Assembly (NCBI RefSeq): GCF_042684865.1
Contig: NZ_JBHUML010000002.1
Location: 1,364,001 to 1,428,000 of the forward strand
Origin: Salibacterium lacus
GTDB taxonomy: Bacteria; Bacillota; Bacilli; Bacillales; Marinococcaceae
DNA length: 64,000 nt
Direction: 5' to 3'
Shown: positions 16,402-24,911 of the stretch, one piece after another
How positions within the stretch are numbered: the first letter of the stretch is position 1
Layout: every line of letters starts with the position of its first letter
Position numbers and translations under genes: made by a program
The notes under the pieces: model-generated
Told to the model about the DNA's origin: nothing
What the model saw: the letters and a program-made list of their open reading frames with translations, nothing else
Database searches by the model: none

Positions 16402-17181
16402 ATGCTTGCCCTGCAGGACATTGAGAAGACTTACTTCACAGATGAACATGCGGTGAGGGCGGTTACTGACATCACCCTTACCGTCAAAAACGGGGAATTT
16501 GTTTCTTTTATTGGACCCAGCGGATGTGGTAAAACGACTTTGTTATCTATAATTGCGGGACTGCTCGAGCCCACTTCCGGAACTATTTTTATGAACAACC
16601 GGAAGATGGAAGGGTATTCAAAAGAAACCGGATATATGCTGCAGCAGGATTATCTGTTTCCGTGGCTGACCATCCGCCAGAATGTGGAACTCGGCCTTGT
16701 CATTACGGGAGTCCACACACCGGAGACCTCATCCAAAACGATGAAACTTCTCGAGCAGCTTGGACTTGGAGACAAAGCAGACGCCTTTCCTTCCGAACTG
16801 TCCGGAGGGATGCGGCAACGGGCGGCTTTGGTACGTATGCTTGCCCCTGAGCCGTCTCTGCTCCTTTTGGATGAACCATTTTCTGCGCTTGATTACCAGA
16901 CGAAGCTAAAACTTGAAGACCTTGTCTCCATCACATTGAAAAACCAGCACAAAACCGCGGTCCTTGTCACCCATGATTTAAGCGAGGCTATCGCCATGTC
17001 GGATCGGGTCATTTTATTTAAATCCAATCCCGGCACCATTCATCATACGTTTGACGTACCGGAAATGCTCAGAACCCTGTCCCCTTTTGAGACTAGAAAC
17101 CATCCCTCGTTTCACTCTTACTTCCAGAAAATATGGGGGGAGTTGGAAAATGTTGAATCACAGTATCAAGACTCAACATAG
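16402..17181 (+). CDS. ytlC: ABC transporter ATP-binding protein (YtlC)
   Basis: A 259-residue ATPase of the nitrate/sulfonate/thiamin-precursor (TauB/SsuB/ThiZ) group. Walker A is GPSGCGKTT at residues 38-46, the Q-loop region is YMLQQDYLFPWLTI, the signature LSGGMRQR lies near residue 133 and Walker B is LLLLDEPFSALD near 152, followed by the H-loop in VLVTHDLSEA. AAAAGGAGGG precedes the ATG. The last 32 bases overlap the permease gene, so translation is coupled. Confidence 0.93.
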   Translation: MLALQDIEKTYFTDEHAVRAVTDITLTVKNGEFVSFIGPSGCGKTTLLSIIAGLLEPTSGTIFMNNRKMEGYSKETGYMLQQDYLFPWLTIRQNVELGLVITGVHTPETSSKTMKLLEQLGLGDKADAFPSELSGGMRQRAALVRMLAPEPSLLLLDEPFSALDYQTKLKLEDLVSITLKNQHKTAVLVTHDLSEAIAMSDRVILFKSNPGTIHHTFDVPEMLRTLSPFETRNHPSFHSYFQKIWGELENVESQYQDST

Positions 17182-17959
17182 GCTGTACCTGCAGCAAAAA
17201 ACAAAAGAAAAACGCCGTGTATTAAGCACCCAGTTGATGCTTGCCGTCACATTCTTTGTTTTATGGGAAACAGCGTCGCGGCTTGCCTGGATTGATCCGC
17301 TCATTTTCAGTATGCCGAGTCAAATCGGTCTTCTTTTTCTGGAGAAAGTGGGCGACGGCTCCCTGCTCGTCCATACTTCCATCACCCTGGCCGAAACAGC
17401 AGCCGGCTTCCTTCTCGGGAGTGCCGGCGGGGCATTGGCCGCTTTTCTGCTTTGGTGGTCTACCTTTTTTTCCAGGGTGTTCGACCCTTACCTCGTGATT
17501 TTGAATGCCATGCCGAAAGTAGCCCTCGGGCCCATTATTATTGTCATTTTCGGACCGGGCATCTTTTCGGTTATTGCGATGGCCACCCTGCTTTCCATTG
17601 TGATAACAACCATTGTTGTATATCACGCTTTTCAGCGGGTGGATGACAATTACAAAAAAGTACTGCTTACGTTTGGGGCCACCAAAAAGCAGCTGTTTCA
17701 ATACGCTGTTCTTCCAGCCTGCTATCCGACCATCATTTCCACTATGAAAGTGAATGTCGGATTGGCCTGGGTAGGGGTGGTTGTAGGAGAGTTTCTGGTA
17801 GCCAAACAAGGGCTTGGTTACATGATCATATACGGTTTTCAGGTATTTCAGTTCCGCCAGGTTATGCTCAGTCTGATTGTCATTGCCATACTGGCTGCCG
17901 TTATGTACAAAAGCATTGAAGCCCTGGAGCGGTTTTTAATCAGTCGGAGAGGACGGTAA
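17150..17959 (+). CDS. ytlD: ABC transporter permease (YtlD)
   Basis: A 269-residue inner-membrane permease of the binding-protein-dependent transport family. Six or so hydrophobic segments follow a basic N-terminus. The EAA-type cytoplasmic loop is seen as TFGATKKQLFQYAVLPACYPTI near residue 180, which contacts the ATPase. The ATG at 17150 has GGGGAG upstream; the frame is open further 5' inside ytlC. Its 3' end overlaps the convergent ytkD by 20 bases. Confidence 0.9.
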   Translation: MLNHSIKTQHRLYLQQKTKEKRRVLSTQLMLAVTFFVLWETASRLAWIDPLIFSMPSQIGLLFLEKVGDGSLLVHTSITLAETAAGFLLGSAGGALAAFLLWWSTFFSRVFDPYLVILNAMPKVALGPIIIVIFGPGIFSVIAMATLLSIVITTIVVYHAFQRVDDNYKKVLLTFGATKKQLFQYAVLPACYPTIISTMKVNVGLAWVGVVVGEFLVAKQGLGYMIIYGFQVFQFRQVMLSLIVIAILAAVMYKSIEALERFLISRRGR

Positions 17960-18425
17960 GTTTTCTTTTTTTTATCTGCTGCAGTGCTCTTGGGAGAACG
18001 TCGTCTTTCATAATAAAACTGTAGTTCTTATCCGGCTCGCGGGGAAGATATTCAAGCTGAACCGGACCCATCGTTTCCAGGTAATCTTCTCTAATCTGTA
18101 TTTGCTGCACGTCAGCAAAGTAAACATTCTTCACGATCGTTTCGGCACGGCCTTTCACTTTGTACTGTCCAAGCTGGGTAATACGGTTGACGATGCCGCC
18201 CGTTTCTTCCCACACTTCCCGTTTGGCTGCTTCTTCAGGGGCTTCCCCTGCTTCCACCTTACCTCCCGGAAATTCAAGACCTCTTCGTGGATGGCGGGTG
18301 AGAAGCCACTGTTTTGCATAGCGGCAGATAACCCAGACGTGTCCCGGCCGGTCGGAAAACGGTTCTTTGCTGAACGACAGCTCTACTTCATTGTTGTAAT
18401 AATCCCGAAACGTAAAAGTTTTCAT
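17940..18425 (-). CDS. ytkD: NUDIX hydrolase YtkD
   Basis: A 161-residue NUDIX enzyme. The NUDIX box is complete: GGKVEAGEAPEEAAKREVWEE, spanning about residues 54-74. B. subtilis YtkD hydrolyses nucleoside triphosphates including 8-oxo-dGTP and can act as an RNA pyrophosphohydrolase; position next to ytlD supports the orthology. The 3' end overlaps the convergent permease gene, so any terminator must lie within coding sequence. Confidence 0.88.
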   Translation of the reverse strand: MKTFTFRDYYNNEVELSFSKEPFSDRPGHVWVICRYAKQWLLTRHPRRGLEFPGGKVEAGEAPEEAAKREVWEETGGIVNRITQLGQYKVKGRAETIVKNVYFADVQQIQIREDYLETMGPVQLEYLPREPDKNYSFIMKDDVLPRALQQIKKRKLTVLSD

Positions 18426-18470
18426 TTCAGATCGTCCCTATTCATTTAATTGCCTTCATATACTGCTTGT

Positions 18471-18962
18471 TTATTTTTCACTGTGGTTACCCGTGGATCC
18501 CAGCTGTTCATAGATACGACCGGCGGCCTGTTTGGACCACTTTCCCTGGTCCTGTTTTCGTTCGTAGAATTCTGACAGCATGTCATGACCGGAATATCCT
18601 TCTTCAATCAGTCCTTCCAGAATCAAATTGGATACATCATCTTTGCCGGCAGCCATGACAGCATCAAACAAGACACTTATTCGACTTTCAAGCGCTACAA
18701 TACTTCTCACGCGGCCTGTCATCAGGGCGGGATCATTGTGTGTATCGGTGATAACCACTTCTAGAACCATCTGCATTTTTGCTTCCATTTTCGGACGAAA
18801 CGTTTCCTCCTCCGACTGCGGGAGAACCGCTTCAATCAACCACGATTTATCACGTTCTTCCCTGTTTATAATCAACCCTTCCTGCAAAGGAACACGATAG
18901 GAAACAACATCTTTTTCCCCTTCAAGCAGCAAAGACAGGGAGACGAGACGGAACGTTTTCAT
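18471..18962 (-). CDS. YwpF-like protein
   Basis: A 163-residue protein beginning MKTFRLVSLSLLLEGE, which matches the YwpF-like family (beta-rich N-terminus, then a short helical C-terminal part). No function is established. I chose the ATG at 18962, ten bases after AGGAGG; the frame extends upstream through the terminator. It lies between ytkD and a small conserved gene, all on the minus strand. The C-terminus (ERKQDQGKWSKQAAGRIYEQL) is polar and likely helical. Confidence 0.75.
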   Translation of the reverse strand: MKTFRLVSLSLLLEGEKDVVSYRVPLQEGLIINREERDKSWLIEAVLPQSEEETFRPKMEAKMQMVLEVVITDTHNDPALMTGRVRSIVALESRISVLFDAVMAAGKDDVSNLILEGLIEEGYSGHDMLSEFYERKQDQGKWSKQAAGRIYEQLGSTGNHSEK

Positions 18963-18991
18963 TTGTGCGTTCCTCCTTTCAGGGCTTAGTG

Positions 18992-19036
18992 AAAAAAGCT
19001 GTTTTCCAAAAGAGAAACTTTGGAAACAGCTTTTTT
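18992..19036 (-). terminator. Terminator of the 54-aa gene
   Basis: AAAAAAGCTGTTTCCAAAG pairs with CTTTTGGAAAACAGCTTTTTT, a strong stem with T-run on the minus strand, between the small gene and the YwpF-like gene. Confidence 0.8.
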
Positions 19037-19055
19037 GCACTTCCGCTTTATTCAG

Positions 19056-19220
19056 CTAACTTTCCGTCTTCATCATTAAGGTCTTTTCTATGCCGGCCTT
19101 ATTTAACTGCTGCTGTCTTTCTGCCATCCAATGAATCATTTCTTTTTCATCGACTGTCAGTGCACGTCCGAGCTTACATTCGAATTCTCTCTGAAGCTCT
19201 TTCGCAGCATCATTTTGCAT
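19056..19220 (-). CDS. Small conserved hypothetical protein (54 aa)
   Basis: A short open frame starting MQNDAAKELQREFECKLGR and continuing ALTVDEKEMIHWMAERQQQ. The pattern (helix, LGRxLTxxE, WMxER) recalls a family of very small Bacillus proteins of unknown function. The whole product looks helical, charged and soluble. The ribosome binding site (AAAGGGG) is fair. A strong terminator follows the stop. I do not recognise a function. Confidence 0.65.
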   Translation of the reverse strand: MQNDAAKELQREFECKLGRALTVDEKEMIHWMAERQQQLNKAGIEKTLMMKTES

Positions 19221-19385
19221 TATGAACGGCCCCTTTTCCTACGCACAGAATGTTGGACGAATCATTCGTATACTTAAGCATTCTATTCGATACAACCTTC
19301 CGTCATTCCTGCCGGCAGAAAAAACTTATGCTGAGATTTTCCAGATGAAAAGCAGCTGGAAGGAGGCAGAGAGGAAACCGGTTTG

Positions 19386-20555
19386 TTACGCCATCAAGCG
19401 GTCATAAGCTTCTTTCAGGCGGCGCAGTCCTTCTTCCAGTGTTTCACGCGGGCAGGCTGCGTTCATACGGACGAAACCTCCCCCTTCTTTTCCAAAGTTC
19501 GGACCATCGCTGAGCGCGAGTTTCGCATCGCTGCGAAGCCACTGTTCCAGTTCCTTGTTCCCCATATTCAACCCGCGCATATCTATCCAGATTAAATATG
19601 TACCTTCCGGCTTTATCACTTTTACTTCCGGCATTGCATGTTCTACGTATTGTTTTACATACTGCACGTTGGCTCTCACATACTCAAGCATCTGTTCGAG
19701 CCATTCTTCCCCGTGACGGTACGCAGCTTCAGCAGCAGCACTTGCGAGCGGATTATTAATACCAACGAATTCCTGCTGAAGATGATTTTCGTAGGTTTTT
19801 TTGGATTCCCTGTTTTCAAACACCACGTAAGAAAGCTGCAGAGAAGCCAGATTGAACGTTTTACTCGGTGCCAGGCAGGTCATCGTTTCGACATCTTTCC
19901 CTGCTGCTGCTTTGGAAAACGGTGTATGTTTACCTTCAAGGATAATATCTGCATGAATTTCGTCGGAAACGACCAGCACACCGTGTTTTTCAGCCAACTC
20001 AGCGAGTTTTGTTAATTCCTCTTCCGTCCAGACCCGTCCGATCGGATTGTGTGGACTGCAGAGAATCATCATTTCGGCTTCTTTCATTTTTTCTTCCAGA
20101 TCCTCAAAGTCCATCGTGAACCCATCTTCTGTTTCCTGGAGAGGGTTACGGAGGAGATTACGCTCATTGTTATTGACAAGCGCATAGAAAGGAAAATATA
20201 CAGGCGGCTGAATAATAACGCCGTCTCCCTTTTCAGTGAATGTCTGTATTATGTGACTTATCGCTGGCACGACGCCCGGTGTGAAAGCAATCTGTTCCGT
20301 GGAAACGCTCCAGTCAAATCTATGTTTCAGCCAGGATGCGGCGGCATCAAACAACGAATTCGGACGGCGGTGGTAGCCGAACACCCCGTGGTCGATAATC
20401 TCGTGCATGGCATCCAGCACCGGTTTCGGGGCCTGAAAATCCATATCCGCCACCCACATCGGCCAAAGATCATCAGCTCCATAAACATCCGGGTAAAAGT
20501 CCCATTTCATCGAATTCGTCTGCTCTCTATCGATCACGTTCTGAAAATCCATCAT
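19386..20555 (-). CDS. patB: PatB/MalY-family C-S lyase (cystathionine beta-lyase type aminotransferase fold)
   Basis: A 389-residue fold-type I PLP enzyme. It opens with the PatB/MalY signature NSMKWDFYP and LWPMWVADMDF, has the cofactor region CSPHNPIGRVW near residue 165 and the PLP lysine in SKTFNLASLQLSYVV near residue 230. B. subtilis PatB cleaves cystathionine and other cysteine conjugates to pyruvate, ammonia and a thiol. AAGGAGGAAGT precedes two adjacent ATG codons. It is a single gene facing away from the hemerythrin gene. Confidence 0.9.
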   Translation of the reverse strand: MMDFQNVIDREQTNSMKWDFYPDVYGADDLWPMWVADMDFQAPKPVLDAMHEIIDHGVFGYHRRPNSLFDAAASWLKHRFDWSVSTEQIAFTPGVVPAISHIIQTFTEKGDGVIIQPPVYFPFYALVNNNERNLLRNPLQETEDGFTMDFEDLEEKMKEAEMMILCSPHNPIGRVWTEEELTKLAELAEKHGVLVVSDEIHADIILEGKHTPFSKAAAGKDVETMTCLAPSKTFNLASLQLSYVVFENRESKKTYENHLQQEFVGINNPLASAAAEAAYRHGEEWLEQMLEYVRANVQYVKQYVEHAMPEVKVIKPEGTYLIWIDMRGLNMGNKELEQWLRSDAKLALSDGPNFGKEGGGFVRMNAACPRETLEEGLRRLKEAYDRLMA

Positions 20556-20876
20556 ACTTCCTCCTTGTCTCTCGGTCGGCTTTCCAACTTTATTGCTCTT
20601 TTGTTTAGTGTGCCTTTTTTCGTCTTTTTTTTCAAGCTATCCACACCGAAGAAGAATAAGAAAAGCGGCGGGCGCTTCATCGCTGAACGCAGCCTTCCTT
20701 TACCGGTTATTTTTTGATCATTTCAGGGATGGGAACATAAATGACTATCATATATAATACGACTATGGTCTCTTATGAGCATCAGTTACCGTCTGCCCCT
20801 GGTTACGCCGGCTTATTCACGCTCCCTGCAGCAGTACCGTTTTAGATCGAGCGATTTAGAAATGGAGGGAAACCCC
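20556..20876. other. Gene-free interval between patB and the hemerythrin gene
   Basis: AT-rich spacer expected to hold two divergent promoters. A clear TATAAT at 20753-20758 lies 119 bases upstream of the hemerythrin start, but no good -35 is present at 17 bases. Nothing else was identified. Confidence 0.5.
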
Positions 20877-21332
20877 ATGACAGAGAAAAAAGGAATTCAA
20901 CGACACGAATCATTATATTCTTTGTCCCATCATCACCATGAAGGGTTGTTTTTAGCATTAAACTTAAAACGGGTGGAAACAAAAAAGGCCCGTTACTCCC
21001 TGAAACAAGTAGCAGCCGATGTTAAAAATTTCTGGATACCCAGTGGAAAACAGCACTTCCGCGAAGAAGAGGAAATCTTACTGCCGGCTTATGCAGAATA
21101 TGGCCCGGTGGATCTCCCGGAAATTAAAACGATGCTGGTCGACCATATCCGGATCCGGGCTTTGATGGAATCCATTATCCATAACGACACTCCTTCCCCC
21201 GAAACGATGCATGAACTGGGAGAACGACTCGAAACACATATCCGATTGGAAGAACGGGTTATTTTTCCATATATTGAAGAATCACTTCCCGAAAAAAAAC
21301 TTCAGGAACTGGCCCGCCGCCTTGAAGGGTAA
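20877..21332 (+). CDS. Hemerythrin HHE domain protein
   Basis: A 151-residue four-helix hemerythrin-like protein. Likely iron ligands are in the histidine cluster HHHHEG (residues 18-23), the HFREEEE helix, VDHIRIRALMESI and LETHIRLEERVIFPYIEE, an arrangement matching the HHE repeat. Such proteins bind a di-iron centre and are implicated in oxygen or nitric oxide sensing, storage or repair; the role here is unknown. Start at 20877 is set by GGAGGG. It is a single gene ended by a terminator shared with the convergent BCCT gene. Confidence 0.85.
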   Translation: MTEKKGIQRHESLYSLSHHHHEGLFLALNLKRVETKKARYSLKQVAADVKNFWIPSGKQHFREEEEILLPAYAEYGPVDLPEIKTMLVDHIRIRALMESIIHNDTPSPETMHELGERLETHIRLEERVIFPYIEESLPEKKLQELARRLEG

Positions 21333-21392
21333 AAAAGCAGAAATGCCCCGCCCCTTCCCAAAATCCCTTCATTCCGGGATTTTCATAAAAAT

Positions 21393-21426
21393 GGAGCTGC
21401 CCTCTTTTTGGAGGACAGCTCCTTTT
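21393..21426. terminator. Bidirectional terminator between hemerythrin and BCCT genes
   Basis: GGAGCTGCCCTC and GAGGACAGCTCC form a stem around TTTTTG with T-rich flanks on both strands. Confidence 0.75.
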
Positions 21427-21437
21427 GTTCTTCCGGA

Positions 21438-23087
21438 TTATTTACTGCTGTCGTTGTTGACTTCCTCACTTGCTTCATCAGTGAAGACATCTTCATCAAT
21501 TTTCCTCTCACGCTGCAGGTCTTCAAGTGCAGCAAATATACGCTGTCTCTCCGTCGGCAGCGAACCTTCACGGAGTTCCTTGCGTAGTGCCTTGATCAGG
21601 CAGTACACCATGAGAACCATGATGAGCATAAACGGAAATCCGCCGAGAAATGATGCTGTCTGCAGGGAACTGAGCCCGCCTGCAAGAAGAAGAACAATCG
21701 CAAACAGTCCTTCAATGGACCCCCAGGTGATACGGATCGCGATTGGGGGATTCGGGTTCCCTTTTGACGTCAGCATACCGATGACGTACGTACCCGAGTC
21801 CGAAGACGTCACAAAGAAGACGGCAACCGAAACCATGGCTACTGAAATTAACAAACCAGAGAGCGGGAAGTTGGACAGAAGCGCAAAAAATCCCTGTGCT
21901 TCATCCTGCATCACCGCATCGAGAATATTCATGCCGCCAAAGTGCTGGTTGTAAAGGGCCGCTCCACCGAATACGCTGAGCCAGAACATACTGAGTCCAG
22001 TCGGAACGAGAAGAACTCCGATAGCAAAGCTGCGGATGGTGCGTCCTCTGGACACACGGGCAATGAAAGAACCAACAAATGGGGACCATGCTATCCACCA
22101 GGCCCAGTAGAAAATCGTCCAGGATTCATACCAAGCATTTCTTGAACCGTCCGTGGCGTCCATACCAAACGACATAAAGATCAGATTCTGAAGATATGAA
22201 CCTGTGGAATGAGTAAACGCGTTCAGGATAAACAGTGTAGGCCCTATGATAAATATAATCAGCATCAACAGGCCGGCCACACTCAGGTTGATTTGACTCA
22301 GCCATTTAATCCCTTTATCAATTCCTGTCGTAGTGGACAAGATAGCAAGAATGGTAACGACAATCACGATGCCGACCCATGTCGCATTATTGTTCGGCAG
22401 ACCAAAAAGTGTTTCCAGGCCTCCGCCGATCTGCATGACTCCAAGACCAAGAGAGGTCGAAATACCAAGAAGTGTAGCAAGTACACCGATAATGTTGACT
22501 GTATTGCCCCAGAATCCATTTAGATTGTCTCTGCCAAGAATCGGTTCCAATGTGGAACTGAGAAGCATCGGCAGGTTTTTACGATAAGAAAAGTATGCCA
22601 GCGCACAAGCAACAACAGCATAGACAGCCCATGGATGAAAGCCCCAGTGGAAGAAGGAATACTGGAGTGCTGTATGTATGGCTTCTGCTGTTTCTCCCTG
22701 CCCGGAGGGTGGAGAGCTGTAGTGGTTAATCGGTTCGGAAACACCCCAGAACAACAGCCCGATTCCCATTCCGGCACTAAACAGCATGGAGAACCAGGAT
22801 AGTGTAGAATATTCCGGTTTTTCCCCGTCCTCACCGAGTTTAATTTCACCAAGAGGACTGAAAATAAGATAAATCGTGACAATGACAAAGAAAGTCGCTC
22901 CCAGAATGAATCCCCAGCCGAGTGTGCTGGTCATCCAGGCGAAGGCGTTATCCATGTACGTGCCGAAATCAGGTAATAACGTACCAACAAGTACAAAAGC
23001 AGCGGCAAGTATAAATGAAGTGATAAATACGGGGTTTTTCAACACCTCACCGGTTGTTTTCAACCCTTTTCCATAATTATTATCCAC
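21438..23087 (-). CDS. BCCT family glycine betaine/choline transporter (OpuD-like)
   Basis: A 549-residue secondary transporter with about twelve membrane helices. Family signatures are the FSAGMGIGLLFWG segment near residue 95, whose GMGIG form is seen in Na+-coupled betaine carriers, and the tryptophan-rich WAWWIAWSPFVGSFIARVSRGRTIR region near residue 330 (quoted here in parts: WAWWIAWSPFVG, RVSRGRTIR). The C-terminus is acidic and cytoplasmic (ERKIDEDVFTDEASEE), a region linked to osmosensing in relatives. The start codon is GTG after AAAAGGAGGAG. It most likely imports glycine betaine under osmotic stress. Confidence 0.9.
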   Translation of the reverse strand: MDNNYGKGLKTTGEVLKNPVFITSFILAAAFVLVGTLLPDFGTYMDNAFAWMTSTLGWGFILGATFFVIVTIYLIFSPLGEIKLGEDGEKPEYSTLSWFSMLFSAGMGIGLLFWGVSEPINHYSSPPSGQGETAEAIHTALQYSFFHWGFHPWAVYAVVACALAYFSYRKNLPMLLSSTLEPILGRDNLNGFWGNTVNIIGVLATLLGISTSLGLGVMQIGGGLETLFGLPNNNATWVGIVIVVTILAILSTTTGIDKGIKWLSQINLSVAGLLMLIIFIIGPTLFILNAFTHSTGSYLQNLIFMSFGMDATDGSRNAWYESWTIFYWAWWIAWSPFVGSFIARVSRGRTIRSFAIGVLLVPTGLSMFWLSVFGGAALYNQHFGGMNILDAVMQDEAQGFFALLSNFPLSGLLISVAMVSVAVFFVTSSDSGTYVIGMLTSKGNPNPPIAIRITWGSIEGLFAIVLLLAGGLSSLQTASFLGGFPFMLIMVLMVYCLIKALRKELREGSLPTERQRIFAALEDLQRERKIDEDVFTDEASEEVNNDSSK

Positions 23088-23395
23088 GTTTCTCCTCCTT
23101 TTAAAAGTAATGTGTTATATTCACTATCCCCTATATACTAGGAAAAATGAAGCAAATATACAAACCGTTCATGCAGGCATACAGTTATATATATATGCAC
23201 ATGCCCTCAATAAACGAGACATGTTCTTAATATTTGCATATATATCGTGCTTATTCGTTATATCTCGCAAATGAGTTCATTCATTTCTCTTGATTTTGAC
23301 ATTTAAGTAAAATAAACGACAAATATTATGGGTGAATACCTCCAGCACCATATCAAAACAAATTTATATGATAGTAGGGAAAGGAGGGAATAAGT
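23088..23395. other. AT-rich spacer between BCCT and coat genes
   Basis: A divergent intergenic region rich in TATATA runs (for example around 23185-23200 and 23240). It should hold an osmotically responsive promoter for the transporter and a late sporulation promoter for the coat gene, but I could not place either with confidence. Confidence 0.5.
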
Positions 23396-23899
23396 ATGGG
23401 AAACCGAAGACGAAAAGAAGAAGAAATGGAAGAAGACGTGCGCATGGAAATCCGGAAAACAAAAGACCACTGTGTATGCGATACACTTTTTCGTATAAAG
23501 AAAGCTCAGGACGAAGCAGAAGAGAGAAATAACCCCAACTGCAGAAACAACTGTTACAGCAGCTTGTTAAGCGGTAACAATAATAATAATGGAAGAGATA
23601 CGGTGCCTTTTCTGCTTCAGGGAAAGGACGGCAATTATTTTCATGCGGCTGGATCCATCGGCAGAAGAGACTGCTTTCAGACCGTCTTCTTCCGGGTGGA
23701 AAAAGTGTCAAAAGAGGACTGTTGTGCTGTATTATCCCTTCTGCGTCCAGACTGTCCTCTTGATTTTAATAAATGCTGTACAGACCCATGGTCGCTGTGC
23801 GACGTAGATGAACTAACCCGGACGAGAGACTGCATCCATGTCGACTTAAATTGTTTCTGCACGGTGCAGTGTCTTGACCCGGAACTGATCGAAGAATAA
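23396..23899 (+). CDS. CotY/CotZ-family spore coat protein
   Basis: A 167-residue cysteine-rich protein with fifteen cysteines. The pattern of the CotY/CotZ family is clear: DHCVCDTLFRIKKAQDE near the N-terminus, NPNCRNNCYSSLLS, an asparagine run, PFLLQGKDGNYF, and a C-terminal DLNCFCTVQCLDPEL. In B. subtilis CotY and CotZ form the disulfide-linked crust of the spore coat. The extreme N-terminus is unusually charged (MGNRRRKEEEMEED). AAAGGAGGG precedes the ATG. It is the strongest direct evidence that the organism sporulates. Confidence 0.88.
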   Translation: MGNRRRKEEEMEEDVRMEIRKTKDHCVCDTLFRIKKAQDEAEERNNPNCRNNCYSSLLSGNNNNNGRDTVPFLLQGKDGNYFHAAGSIGRRDCFQTVFFRVEKVSKEDCCAVLSLLRPDCPLDFNKCCTDPWSLCDVDELTRTRDCIHVDLNCFCTVQCLDPELIEE

Positions 23900-23907
23900 A
23901 AAATACG

Positions 23908-24305
23908 AGTCTGGGACAGAAGAACATGAGGCGGTAGATAACACGAATGTTCCGGGTCACTGATCAAAAGCCGTATAGAAGCGGAGCCAACATGCTTTGA
24001 CTCCTGCTCAGAACAGCACGAGTCACGGGGACCCCGCAGGAAGCGGTTTTCTTCCGAGGGCCCGCAGGATGCGGGTCAGGTCGGCGCCCGCCAGGAGGTG
24101 CCGATCTTAGCCGATCTTCCTCCTTTTGAGCCGTGCCCGCGGCATAGAAGACACGATGAGCCCCAGCGAATCGATGTCGCCCTTGTGCTCTGGAGTAAAA
24201 GCGAAGCATTTTGGCGCAGCGGCTTGTCTCAGCAACGAAAAATACCGAACGATTTCAAAAAATCGTTCGGTATTTTTCTATCTTATAGAAGTTTTGTCCC
24301 AGACT
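23908..24305. repeat. Dispersed intergenic repeat, copy B
   Basis: A roughly 400-base element bounded by an 11-base inverted repeat, AGTCTGGGACA at 23908 and TGTCCCAGACT at 24295-24305. Its centre (GCCCGCCAGGAGGTGCCGAT, then CGGCATAGAAGACACG and CGCCCTTGTGCTCTGGAGT) is shared in the same orientation with copy C near 39430-39570, and 23968-24025 is shared in inverted orientation with copy A. No protein-coding frame looks real. The layout resembles a non-autonomous mobile repeat. Confidence 0.7.
24238..24278. terminator. Perfect palindromic terminator in repeat copy B
   Basis: AAAAATACCGAACGATT and its exact complement flank a TCAAA loop, with A and T runs on both sides, so it can work in both directions. 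It could end the coat gene transcript or the minus-strand FMN reductase transcript. Confidence 0.75.
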
Positions 24306-24329
24306 CGCTTTATTAAACAACGATTCTCT

Positions 24330-24896
24330 CTAGAAATCGTACGCTGCATCCTGTTCTTCCTGGATTTTGACCTGCACATCGATGCGGAATTTCGTGTCTT
24401 CTACAAGCCGGTCGATCCGGAAAAGTACATCATCGTCTGTGATCTGCTTTTGATAGAAATTCTTTTCTTCGATAAACACGTACCCCTGCACGATTTCTGC
24501 TTTCATGTAACCGAGAATTGGTTTTAACTGCTGCTCGGCAATAAGGTAGTGTTTTGCCGAACCGGCGGTAACAAGCATGCTTACGACTTTTCCGCTGAAA
24601 GCGTCGCCGGGAAGCAGATCAAACAGATTTTTCAGTGTGCCTGGTATGGAAGCCTGAAATACAGGCGTTCCAATAATTACCGCATCCGCTTCCATCATGG
24701 TGCGCACGACGTATCCGGTATCTCCGTCATAATCGAGATAATGCCGGCCATCGCTGAACTGCACGTCGTATTCCGCGAGATCAAGCAGCGTAACGTCCGC
24801 ATCCGGCAGCTGTTTCTGCAGCGAGGCTGCGGTGTAATTCATCGCTGTCCGTGTTTTAGAACCTGCTGTCGATCCGGATAATGCCACAATATTCAT
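24330..24896 (-). CDS. NADPH-dependent FMN reductase
   Basis: A 188-residue flavodoxin-fold reductase of the SsuE/NADPH-dependent FMN reductase group. The FMN phosphate loop is seen at the N-terminus (VALSGSTAGSKTRTAMNY), followed by ADAVIIGTPVFQASIPGTLKN with the conserved TPxFxxSxPGxLK pattern. It reduces free FMN for a partner monooxygenase. That partner is probably the luciferase-like gene 15 bases upstream, with which it forms an operon opposite an HxlR regulator. The C-terminal tail is acidic. Confidence 0.88.
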   Translation of the reverse strand: MNIVALSGSTAGSKTRTAMNYTAASLQKQLPDADVTLLDLAEYDVQFSDGRHYLDYDGDTGYVVRTMMEADAVIIGTPVFQASIPGTLKNLFDLLPGDAFSGKVVSMLVTAGSAKHYLIAEQQLKPILGYMKAEIVQGYVFIEEKNFYQKQITDDDVLFRIDRLVEDTKFRIDVQVKIQEEQDAAYDF

Positions 24897-24911
24897 GTCT
24901 CATTCCTCCTC

